Below are positions 1 to 6,734 of a DNA stretch of 12,423 bases, piece by piece (position 1 is the first letter of the stretch; each line of letters begins with the position of its first letter). The notes under the pieces are model-generated. The model was not told the DNA's origin, made no database searches, and saw only the letters and a list, made by a program, of their open reading frames with translations. The translations under genes and the position numbers were made by a program. Origin of the DNA: Desulfobacterales bacterium (GTDB lineage Bacteria > Desulfobacterota > Desulfobacteria > Desulfobacterales > Desulfobacteraceae); NCBI GenBank assembly GCA_022361535.1, contig JAKSAU010000430.1, forward strand, positions 1 to 12,423, in the 5' to 3' direction.

Positions 1-648
1 GCCAGCAAAGAAATCCCTGCATTGGATGCAACAACCCTTATTCAAGGCGATACCGTACTGGATATAGGTCTTTCAAATGTAAATGTCCTTTTGCATGTAC
101 CTGCTGTTGTTTTGAATACCGGCACCATTGAGAACTGGGGAATTATCCCCAATTTAGGTACAAAAGATGCCGTTTATGACATCTATGCACATGGCGTATC
201 TCCTTGTGTCGGTCGTGTGCAGTATGCGTTCTATCAGGAACAAGTAGCTATTGCCAATGCTTTTGGCGTAGGTATTTGTCCTGTTGATGAAGAAGTATTA
301 CAATCTCGCATGGGACTGATTGGGCAGATGATGTATGGGGAAGATTATCGCCTGCCTTTTTCTGAGCCTTTAGATCAGACAACATGGCTGCCTGCACCCA
401 AGGGTACGCGTTTTACTATGGAATCTAGATATATTACAGAAGATGTGCCTGTTGGTTGTTCCAGTGCCATCAGCTTTGCCGATGTTTTACAGGTAAAAAT
501 ACCGGTTATCAGAGCAATGACCGATTTGTCCAACATTATGATGGAAACCGATTACTGTGAGACCGGATACAGCTTGAAAGACTTTGGACTGGAAAAGATG
601 ACTGCACCAGAAATGGTGACGTATATGCGCACAGGAATAGAAAAGTAA
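1..648 (+). CDS. Opine (octopine/nopaline-type) dehydrogenase, C-terminal part
   Basis: The reading frame is open from base 1, so this is the 3' end of a gene that begins before the window; the TTG at 22 is only an internal codon. The visible 215 residues correspond to the C-terminal catalytic domain of the NAD/NADP octopine/nopaline dehydrogenase family (Octopine_DH), whose members are usually around 360 residues. Supporting patterns are N-V-N-x-L-L-H-V-P with L-N-T-G-x-I-E just after it (family catalytic His at fragment residue 32), a helical E-x-x-A-I-A-N-A-F-G-V segment, and the late R-Y-I-T-E-D-V-P-x-G followed by IRAMTDLS and a final DFGLEKMT. Such enzymes reductively condense an amino acid with a 2-oxo acid, or run the reverse oxidation, in the cytoplasm. 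Substrates cannot be read from this half, and the Rossmann NAD(P)-binding half is outside the window. The family call is fairly sure; the exact opine is not. Confidence 0.8.
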   Translation, partial: ASKEIPALDATTLIQGDTVLDIGLSNVNVLLHVPAVVLNTGTIENWGIIPNLGTKDAVYDIYAHGVSPCVGRVQYAFYQEQVAIANAFGVGICPVDEEVLQSRMGLIGQMMYGEDYRLPFSEPLDQTTWLPAPKGTRFTMESRYITEDVPVGCSSAISFADVLQVKIPVIRAMTDLSNIMMETDYCETGYSLKDFGLEKMTAPEMVTYMRTGIEK

Positions 649-808
649 TAGATTCTTTAAGTTTATAAAAAGGGGCGATCAATCAGGACAACCTAAGCAA
701 ATTAAAGCCTGACAGCATAATGCACAAAAGTATGCTTGTCATCAGTGCCATAGGGTTAAGCATCTGGCTGATTCCATGCAGGTCATCCGTTTGCATGCGT
801 TATAAAGA
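649..808. other. Convergent intergenic region with an imperfect hairpin
   Basis: This 160-base gap separates the convergent opine dehydrogenase and antiporter genes. An imperfect hairpin is visible: GACAGCATA (711-719) pairs with TATGCTTGTC (731-740), nine base pairs with one bulged T and an 11-base loop. Neither side carries a clear U-run, so it is at best a weak bidirectional terminator. A 30-codon ATG frame (720-812) with a hydrophobic stretch lies here but lacks a convincing ribosome binding site. Nothing else is recognisable. Confidence 0.3.
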
Positions 809-2389
809 TTAACTAGTGCAGTTTATATTTTCACTAACATGTTTGGCAAAACCGTATCCGGCTTCGGCATATAGATTAAAGACCGTATTGGCACCGGCAT
901 TTTTTAACTCTTCGACTTCGTCATCAAACTTAGCAGTCGCAGCAATGCATCCTGGGAATTTCAATGCTGTCAACTGGGTGACCGCAGTCATATTGGCCAT
1001 GTGTTCAGGCAGAGTCAGTATGACGGTATGTATTTTACCTTCGACTTTGATTTTGGCCCAGAAATCTAAATCCGTGGGGTCACCTACGATTACTTTGCGA
1101 CCTGCTTTGGTGTGCTCTTTAACGATGCTTTCATCAAAATCGTTACCGATTACGACGTCACCATAACGCTGGCGTAAATCATCATATACTTGAGTACCAA
1201 TGCGGCCCATACCGAAAATCGCGATTTCGACATCACCAGGATCAATGGGCCGGTCTTCCGGGAGTCGCTCTTTGGTTTCAAAGGGTTTCAATTTATTGGA
1301 AAATCGTGAATATATCGTATGCGCATATGTGTTTAGAGGCGAAGCCAATATTAGGGTAATGGACAGGGTAATGGCAAGGATGGTGAGCCACTCGCTTCCG
1401 ATCCATCCGTTTCTAAAACTAGTTGTAGCTACCAGAAGACCGAATTCACTGTAATTAGCGAGGCTCAAGGATGCTAGGAGGGAGGTCCGGGCACGCAGCT
1501 TAAATTTGGTAAGCAGAAAAAAGAACAAGAGTACTTTAAATACTACACCGACCGCCAGCAGCCCGCCAATGCCGACTGCCTGGAGTGTTGGCGCCCCGGC
1601 CAGACCAATGCTTAAGAAAAAACCGACAAGAAATAAATCTTTGAAACTCAAAAGGCCTTTGGCCATTTCGTCCGCTTTTGGGTGACTTGCTACGAGTATA
1701 CCTACAAACAATGCGCCTAAGTCCGGTTTTAATCCAACATATTCAAATCCGCCGGCACCCAGTCCCAGCGCCAGAAATACACTGAAAAGCAATAACAATT
1801 CCCTATGTCCGACCCGGCTTAGAACGGCAAACAAAACAGGTCTTGCAGCCAGAAGACCGCCTACCAATGCAATGGACCAAGGTGAAGGGATTTTCCCAGT
1901 GGAAAATGTTAAAAAAATTACAGCAAAAATATCCTGCATGATCAGGATACCAATTGAAGTGCGGCCATGAAGAGAAGACATTTCTCCGCGTTCTTCCAAA
2001 ACCTTAACGGCAAACACCGTGCTTGAAAAACTCAATGCAAAAGCCATCAAAAAGGCTAATTTGAAATCAAGGGTCTCAAATACCGGGAACCCGAACAGGA
2101 CCAGAGCATAAATAATGAACCCAAAGAGAATAACCGTAACCAGCATATGAATTGAAGCACCAGCCCATATTTCAGGTCTTGCAAGACTTTTCAGGCGCAA
2201 TTTCAAGCCGATGGAAAATAATAACAACGTCACCCCAAGATCTGCTATCTGTTCAAGTGTTTCGCCACCTTCAACACCAATTGCCTGCAGAACAAACCCG
2301 GCGATCAGATATCCGACCAATGGCGGCAGTCCAACTCGATTGACTGCAAAACCCAGAGTGAAAGCAATAAGTATCCAGAGAGGGTCCAT
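809..2389 (-). CDS. Kef-type cation:proton antiporter with TrkA-N domain
   Basis: An inner-membrane monovalent cation (K+ or Na+)/H+ antiporter of the CPA2 family, 526 residues. Residues about 1-355 are almost continuous hydrophobic helices (Na_H_Exchanger domain). They include S-F-S-S-T-V at 120-125 and the M-Q-D of residues 151-153, whose Asp sits where KefB/KefC carry the ion-exchange aspartate. After a charged linker (362-386), residues about 387-500 form a TrkA-N (RCK) Rossmann domain with the nucleotide-binding loop G-M-G-R-I-G at 393-398. A separate TrkA-C domain is absent, so the protein is shorter than KefC (about 620). The ATG start is supported by AGGAG (complement of 2397-2401) seven bases upstream. 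It is transcribed divergently from the histidine kinase and convergently to the opine dehydrogenase. Glutathione control, as in Escherichia coli Kef, is not evident. The family is certain; the transported ion is inferred. Confidence 0.93.
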   Translation of the reverse strand: MDPLWILIAFTLGFAVNRVGLPPLVGYLIAGFVLQAIGVEGGETLEQIADLGVTLLLFSIGLKLRLKSLARPEIWAGASIHMLVTVILFGFIIYALVLFGFPVFETLDFKLAFLMAFALSFSSTVFAVKVLEERGEMSSLHGRTSIGILIMQDIFAVIFLTFSTGKIPSPWSIALVGGLLAARPVLFAVLSRVGHRELLLLFSVFLALGLGAGGFEYVGLKPDLGALFVGILVASHPKADEMAKGLLSFKDLFLVGFFLSIGLAGAPTLQAVGIGGLLAVGVVFKVLLFFFLLTKFKLRARTSLLASLSLANYSEFGLLVATTSFRNGWIGSEWLTILAITLSITLILASPLNTYAHTIYSRFSNKLKPFETKERLPEDRPIDPGDVEIAIFGMGRIGTQVYDDLRQRYGDVVIGNDFDESIVKEHTKAGRKVIVGDPTDLDFWAKIKVEGKIHTVILTLPEHMANMTAVTQLTALKFPGCIAATAKFDDEVEELKNAGANTVFNLYAEAGYGFAKHVSENINCTS

Positions 2390-2802
2390 GAAAATGCTCC
2401 TTTAAAAAATGCATAATTTGTTATGAATAAACCTTTTCAGGACGAGTTTAATTTTTATTACGATACAAAATGATGCCCTGGTTTGATTTTACAATTAACA
2501 TATTTAATCTAACTTTTCTTTCTTTTTCCTTGTAAGGCTTAATTGAATTGTTAAGTTGTGGCTTGAGCTGGACCAGAAGACAACGCATTAAAACCTAGTT
2601 CTTGCCTAACAAACCGTTCAAGGGTATATTAAACAAAGCAATCCAGAATCCCAAATGCTACTTACATATGTCCGAAGATTGGTAATACCAGGTGTCTCGC
2701 ATTAAGTCTGAGTGTTGAGTCGTTTAATGCAATGTGATTGTTCGCTGTACCGTAACAGTTTCATTCGTATCATCTAAATTGCAGAGAGGAGAGTGCAAGG
2801 GT
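2390..2802. other. Long divergent intergenic region, presumed promoters
   Basis: About 410 AT-rich bases lie between the divergent antiporter and histidine kinase genes. It must contain promoters for both, but I found no pair of -35/-10 boxes good enough to place. The ribosome binding site of the antiporter lies at 2397-2401. GGAG of the kinase lies near 2788-2791. A weak frame opening with GTG at 2734 would lengthen the kinase by 23 residues but lacks a Shine-Dalgarno sequence. I see no hairpin, repeat or additional gene. Confidence 0.35.
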
Positions 2803-4899
2803 ATGGCCATGAAGCCAGACAAGTCGGCCGCATTGAAAATTGCCCTGATATATGCAATTTTTGCAGGCAACTGGGTCCTGTTCTCAGATCAGATACTTGC
2901 CGCTTTGATTTCAGATCCCAAGATTATGACCCAGGTCCAGAGTATGAAAGGAGCCAGTTTTGTTATATTGACCGCCTGGCTTGTATTTTATCTTTTTCAC
3001 CGGGAATTAGCACGGTTAGACCAGGTTCGCAGCCAGCTTCATCAGAGCGAGGAAAAATACCGGGTAGTTGTTGAGAATTCACCGGACCTTATGTACCGAA
3101 CAGATCTGGAAGGCCGGATCGTGTTTGTATCTAAATCGGTCAAAGAAGTATCAGGGTACTCTGTTCAAGAAGCAATTGGTATGAAAATGGCCCAGGAAAT
3201 TTATGAAAATCCAAAGGAGCGGGATAAATTCTTAGGACTGCTGCAGCGCGAAGGCATGGTAAAGAATTTTGAAGCCCGTTTGAAAAAAAAGGACGGTACA
3301 ATCTGGTGGGCGTCAACCAATGCTCATTTTTACAAGGATGATGAGGGCAACGTCATTGGTGTGGAAGGGGTAACCCGTGATGTGACCGAAAAGAAAAAGG
3401 CCGAACGGGGGCTTTTGGAAAGAGAGCAGCATATGCGCGCCATTTTTGAAGCTAGTCCTGACGCCATGGTGCTTTATGATCTAAATGGTCACCCATTGTA
3501 TCTGAATCCAGCGTTTACCCAGGTGTTCGGATGGACATTTGAAGAGCTGAAAGGCCGCAGGATACCCTTTGTTCCGAAAAATGAAGAAACCATTACGATA
3601 AATAAAATAAAAGAGATTTTTAATAAAGGGGAGCCATTGTCTTTTGAAACCAAGCGGATAACAAAAGACAATAAAATTCTTGATATCATCCTTAGTGCCG
3701 CCGTTGTAAAGGATGAAGATAACAAAGCCTATGGAATGGTGGTAAATATTACCGACATCAGTGAGAAAAGGATGTTGGAAGCCCAGTATGAACAGGCCCA
3801 GAAAATGGAGTCTTTGGGTACCCTTGCCGGCGGGATTGCCCATGATTTCAATAATTATCTGACCGGTATCCTGGGATATATGGATCTTGCCAGAAAACAT
3901 TCAAAAACTGAAAAAGTACAACGATTTTTGGAAAAGGCTTTAGCCTCGTCTGACAGGGCAAAGTCACTCACCCACCAATTGCTCACTTTTTCCAAAGGGG
4001 GCGCACCAGTTAAAGAGACCGCTCCGCTTGAGCGGTTTTTAAAAGAAACCGTGGGATTTGCCTTGAGCGGTGCCAATGTCACTTGTGAATTTCAAATTCC
4101 AGGTGATCTGTGGACCTGTGAATATGATAAAAACCAGATCGGGCAGGTTATTGATAATATTGTCATCAATGCTCACCATGCAATGCCGGACGGGGGCAAT
4201 ATTCATCTTTCGGCTGAAAATATGGATAAAAATCTGCCGCCGGATACCGGATTGAATCCAGGCAAATATGTTAAAATTTCAATTCAGGATAGCGGGACGG
4301 GGATTCCAGCCAAATACCTGAACCGGGTTTTTGATCCGTTTTTCTCCACAAAGCAGAGTGGCTCAGGATTAGGGCTTGCAACATCCTATTCTATTGTCAA
4401 TCGCCATGGCGGAGTCATCACAGTATCTTCCGAGCCGGGCCAGGGATCATTATTCAATGTTTATCTTCCGTCCACAGGGCAGGTCGGAGAAGATAAAGAG
4501 GAATATGATGAGTCATCCTACACAGGCAGCGGGACAATACTGATCATGGATGATGAGGCTATGGTCCGGGATATGCTCGGAGGAATGCTTGAGGGAATGG
4601 GGTTTGACGTGCTAAAGACCAGCAAAGGTGAGGATGCATTGGCTGTTTTTTCAAAGATGCAGACAGATGAAAACTCTTTAAGAGCAATCATTTTGGATCT
4701 TACAGTGCCTGGTGGGATGGGGGGAAAAGAGACCATTCAAAAAATTCGGGAAAAGAATAGTGAGATCCCTGTTTTTGTAGCTTCCGGCTATTCAGATGAT
4801 GATGCTTTAGCCTCCCCTGAATCATTCGGATTTACTGCCAGCCTTGAAAAACCTTTCTTAGGGCGGAATTTGGGAGATATGTTAAGGCGCCATCTGTAA
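2803..4899 (+). CDS. Membrane-bound PAS hybrid histidine kinase with receiver domain
   Basis: A 698-residue hybrid sensor kinase. Two membrane segments (about 11-36 and 50-66), separated by a short loop, form the N-terminal input. Two PAS domains follow (about 83-200 and 207-325), the first ending in the PAC-like TRDVTEKKKAE. The HisKA helix carries the phosphoacceptor His347 in AGGIAHDFNN. The HATPase domain has the N-box near Asn456, the G1 box DSGTGIP (496-502) and the G2 box GSGLGLA (520-526). The C-terminal receiver (about 577-698) has acidic pocket Asp583/584, phosphoacceptor Asp632 in LDLTVPGG and Lys683 in EKPF. All catalytic residues are present. No DNA-binding output is attached, so phosphate must pass to another protein or stop at the receiver. 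I chose ATG 2803, preceded by GGAG; ATG 2809 is also possible, and the upstream GTG at 2734 is unlikely. The convergent neighbour encodes a CheX-type domain, a candidate phosphatase for this receiver. The input signal is unknown. Confidence 0.94.
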   Translation: MAMKPDKSAALKIALIYAIFAGNWVLFSDQILAALISDPKIMTQVQSMKGASFVILTAWLVFYLFHRELARLDQVRSQLHQSEEKYRVVVENSPDLMYRTDLEGRIVFVSKSVKEVSGYSVQEAIGMKMAQEIYENPKERDKFLGLLQREGMVKNFEARLKKKDGTIWWASTNAHFYKDDEGNVIGVEGVTRDVTEKKKAERGLLEREQHMRAIFEASPDAMVLYDLNGHPLYLNPAFTQVFGWTFEELKGRRIPFVPKNEETITINKIKEIFNKGEPLSFETKRITKDNKILDIILSAAVVKDEDNKAYGMVVNITDISEKRMLEAQYEQAQKMESLGTLAGGIAHDFNNYLTGILGYMDLARKHSKTEKVQRFLEKALASSDRAKSLTHQLLTFSKGGAPVKETAPLERFLKETVGFALSGANVTCEFQIPGDLWTCEYDKNQIGQVIDNIVINAHHAMPDGGNIHLSAENMDKNLPPDTGLNPGKYVKISIQDSGTGIPAKYLNRVFDPFFSTKQSGSGLGLATSYSIVNRHGGVITVSSEPGQGSLFNVYLPSTGQVGEDKEEYDESSYTGSGTILIMDDEAMVRDMLGGMLEGMGFDVLKTSKGEDALAVFSKMQTDENSLRAIILDLTVPGGMGGKETIQKIREKNSEIPVFVASGYSDDDALASPESFGFTASLEKPFLGRNLGDMLRRHL

Positions 4900-5021
4900 T
4901 TGCCCATGTTTTTTCTACTATTAATCATTCCTATTTAAGCCGAACCTGAAAAACTGGGCAGAACTGTGCGGCGTATTGAAAGTGAATAGCTTAAGGGAAA
5001 AGGAAAAGATTCACAGACCTT
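4900..5021. other. Convergent intergenic spacer, no clear terminator
   Basis: This 122-base spacer separates the 3' ends of the kinase and CheX-HTH genes. A T-run (4910-4915) follows the kinase stop closely, but I could not find a GC-rich stem before it. Termination may be Rho-dependent or by antisense collision. No other element is visible. Confidence 0.3.
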
Positions 5022-5894
5022 TCAGGCATGTTTTCTGAACTTTGAAATTTGTCCCCTGTGCACCCGCCACACCTGATTGTCATCCTGGAGTCCTCTAAGA
5101 AAACCTGTACGCAAAAAGCTTTTAATTTTGGCTGAAGATAATCCGGACAGTTTTGAAAACTCTTCAACACTTACTGTCTCATCCAAAAGGCACTGCGATA
5201 CTTTTTTAACGGTTTTGGTTTTAGGCGGGCGGTATCCTTGAATTTTAAACAACTCATTTTCCGGAATATGCCATTGGCGGTTTGATATCTTTTTGCCTTC
5301 CAGAAAATTTGTTTTTAAAAGCCGCCTTACCTTAATCGGGTCCATCCGGGTACGCTTGGCAAATGTATCCACGGAAATGTATCCTTGAGGCGCTTCAACT
5401 TCCGGCATGGTATCCTGTTGAAAGTCCTCTTCTATACGCTGGATGGATGCTTCAATGTGGAATTTGCCTGCCTTTGTATCAAAGGGGACCACGATAATAG
5501 GGTTGCGCTTAAGATCGTCTGGTATCCTTGGATTTGTATGGCTGATTTTGGGAACAGCCACATCAAAAAAGAATCCTTTTTTTGAGAGTTCAGCTTTGGC
5601 TGACCCTGTAATCATATTTGTCAGCTCGCCTGCCAAATCATGGAGTTCTTCAGTAGATGCTTCTGGATGATCAAAAATACTTGAAAGGATTTGCACTAAA
5701 AACGATGTGGAGAAATTAATGATAAAATATCCGGAGATACCATGGCCATTCAAACCAATAAAACCGTTGATATCTTTATCTGTCAACGGTTTGGTTCTGA
5801 CACTGGGTGCTCCCGGGTTGGAGTCGATTCCGGCAAAGGTGGAAAAGACATCCATGGACGCACTGATAAACGGGTTAATATATTTTACATCCAT
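5022..5894 (-). CDS. CheX-like phosphatase domain fused to two tandem HTH units
   Basis: A 290-residue fusion. Residues 1-155 resemble CheX of the CheC/CheX/FliY phosphatase family, beginning with the typical N-terminal pattern MDVKYINPF. They contain the catalytic E-x-x-N motif as Glu90-Leu-Thr-Asn93 in DLAGELTNMITGSAKAEL. CheX removes phosphate from CheY-type receivers in the cytoplasm. Residues 156-171 are an acidic linker. Residues 172-218 and 240-288 are two related units, each starting S-V-(D/E)-x-F-x-K and continuing with a K-(V/I)-(R/K)-x-(F/L)-L-(K/R)-T-x-F-L-x-G helix and a W-x-(I/V) strand. This is the layout of excisionase/MerR-like winged helix-turn-helix domains, so DNA binding is inferred. 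The ATG is kept because it matches the family N-terminus, although no good Shine-Dalgarno precedes it. A promoter with TTGTAA/TATACT boxes lies upstream. The convergent hybrid kinase carries a receiver that could be its substrate. The CheX call is strong; the HTH class is moderate. Confidence 0.85.
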   Translation of the reverse strand: MDVKYINPFISASMDVFSTFAGIDSNPGAPSVRTKPLTDKDINGFIGLNGHGISGYFIINFSTSFLVQILSSIFDHPEASTEELHDLAGELTNMITGSAKAELSKKGFFFDVAVPKISHTNPRIPDDLKRNPIIVVPFDTKAGKFHIEASIQRIEEDFQQDTMPEVEAPQGYISVDTFAKRTRMDPIKVRRLLKTNFLEGKKISNRQWHIPENELFKIQGYRPPKTKTVKKVSQCLLDETVSVEEFSKLSGLSSAKIKSFLRTGFLRGLQDDNQVWRVHRGQISKFRKHA

Positions 5895-5927
5895 AGCCGT
5901 ATTTTAAGTTCATTAAAAACATCAAAG

Positions 5928-5956
5928 AGTATACGCCCCGCGCGGAAAATTTACAA
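5928..5956 (-). promoter_or_regulatory. Sigma70-type promoter of the CheX-HTH gene with GC palindrome
   Basis: Read on the minus strand, a -35 box TTGTAA (complement of 5951-5956) and a -10 box TATACT (complement of 5928-5933) are separated by exactly 17 bases. They match consensus at 4/6 and 5/6. The -10 box lies about 33 bases before the ATG, which leaves a leader of roughly 27 bases. The spacer holds a perfect 8-base palindrome, CCGCGCGG (5938-5945), which could be an operator. This is assigned by eye only. Confidence 0.5.
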
Positions 5957-6025
5957 GAACCTGCGGTTTAATTTTTGTTTTGGAGAAATGTAAAATTTTA
6001 GCTCACTAAATCCTCATAAATAGGG

Positions 6026-6031
6026 TATAAT
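6026..6031 (+). promoter_or_regulatory. Possible -10 box of the universal stress protein gene
   Basis: A perfect TATAAT hexamer lies 120 bases before the stress protein ATG. No convincing -35 hexamer sits 16-18 bases upstream, so an activator or an alternative sigma factor may be needed, or the match may be chance. Transcription from here would begin near 6038 and give a leader of about 110 bases that contains the GGATC/GATCC hairpin arms. Confidence 0.4.
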
Positions 6032-6081
6032 GTTTGTGTGTGCTAAGTCTGATGCCCGAACTTTTCTTTTTGGTCGGCATT

Positions 6082-6133
6082 CCCGGATCAAATCCTAAAT
6101 AATATAGATCCGGTTGATCCCTATCCCGGATCT
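6082..6133 (+). promoter_or_regulatory. Leader with mutually exclusive hairpins before the usp gene
   Basis: A central arm GATCCGG (6107-6113) can pair with CCGGATC on either side. Pairing with 6083-6089 gives 7 bp and a 17-base loop. Pairing with 6126-6132, extended by A6106-T6133, gives 8 bp and a 12-base loop. The two pairings exclude each other. The downstream hairpin ends two bases before the Shine-Dalgarno AAAGGAGG (6135-6142), so its formation could affect ribosome loading. A partial fourth element, GATCC, lies at 6116-6120. The pairing is seen directly; any regulatory role is inference. Confidence 0.45.
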
Positions 6134-6146
6134 GAAAGGAGGCATG

Positions 6147-6569
6147 ATGACATTTCAGACAATTTTAAACCCGGTTGACGGGTCTGACCATTCCCTTCGT
6201 TCAACCAAGTATGCCATTAAACTGGCAAGGCAGTTTAATTCCAAAATCGTATTATTACACTGCCATAGCCGTTTTCCTGTGGTGTTGTCAGAACCTTATT
6301 TCCAACAGGCGGTTAATGAGATAATGAAAGCGTCTGAAGAACTGGTCAAACCTTTTGAAGAGATGTTAACAGAATCTGAAGTAGAATATGAGGTCCGAAT
6401 CCTGGAAGGACTGCCTGGCTCTACAATTGCCGATGTGGTCCGTATTGAAAAGATAGACCTGGTTGTCATGGGGTCCAGGGGGGTGTCTGATTTTGAAGGG
6501 CTTTTCTTAGGATCTGTGGCCCACCAGGTTCTCCATAAATCCGACTGTCCGGTATTTATTGCAAAATAA
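6147..6569 (+). CDS. Universal stress protein, UspA family, single domain
   Basis: A 140-residue cytoplasmic protein covering one complete Usp domain. It opens with the usual strand FQTILNPVDGSDHS, where Asp11 is the nucleotide-contacting aspartate of ATP-binding members. It ends with the nucleotide-binding pattern G-2x-G-9x-G-S, seen as Gly109-Ser-Arg-Gly112 and then Gly122-Ser123 in VMGSRGVSDFEGLFLGSV. It therefore probably binds ATP, unlike the UspA subgroup that lacks this motif. Two adjacent ATGs (6144, 6147) follow AAAGGAGG (6135-6142); I prefer 6147 because 6144 leaves only one base of spacing. The TTG frame opening at 6114 lies inside the leader hairpin and is unlikely. The gene appears monocistronic: it has its own leader and a strong terminator downstream. 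Its partner and stress are not indicated by the sequence. Confidence 0.93.
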   Translation: MTFQTILNPVDGSDHSLRSTKYAIKLARQFNSKIVLLHCHSRFPVVLSEPYFQQAVNEIMKASEELVKPFEEMLTESEVEYEVRILEGLPGSTIADVVRIEKIDLVVMGSRGVSDFEGLFLGSVAHQVLHKSDCPVFIAK

Positions 6570-6602
6570 ACCTAAGCGGACATTGGTAATAGTTTAAAAG
6601 TC

Positions 6603-6663
6603 AAACGTGCCTGCCTTTTTCCTTTTAGGCGTTGAAAAGGAGAGGTGGGCACGTTTTCTTTTG
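6603..6663 (+). terminator. Strong Rho-independent terminator after the usp gene
   Basis: The outer stem of 13 bp pairs AAACGTGCCTGCC (6603-6615) with GGTGGGCACGTTT (6644-6656), including two G-U pairs. It is prolonged by an inner pyrimidine/purine stem (CCTTTT 6621-6626 with AAAAGG 6635-6640) and an 8-base loop. A T-rich tail, TTTTCTTTT (6654-6662), follows. It starts 34 bases after the stress protein stop and should isolate that gene from the GntR operon. Confidence 0.85.
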
Positions 6664-6734
6664 TCTTGATTTTTCAGACTGTTTTCGATATTGGTTGGGC
6701 CAATTTTGATTACCTAAAACGGCTGGGGAAAGAT

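Noticed and set aside
720..812. 30-codon ATG frame with a hydrophobic, signal-peptide-like N-terminus
   Set aside because: It has no clear ribosome binding site, is very short, and overlaps the end of the antiporter gene on the other strand; it could be a gene remnant but there is nothing to support it.
2734..2802. N-terminal extension of the histidine kinase from a GTG codon
   Set aside because: No Shine-Dalgarno precedes the GTG, and the ATG at 2803 follows GGAG and sits just before the first membrane helix, as usual for this kinase type.
6645..6734. N-terminal extension of the GntR regulator
   Set aside because: The GTG lies in the right arm of the usp terminator, and the GntR domain begins normally at ATG 6735.
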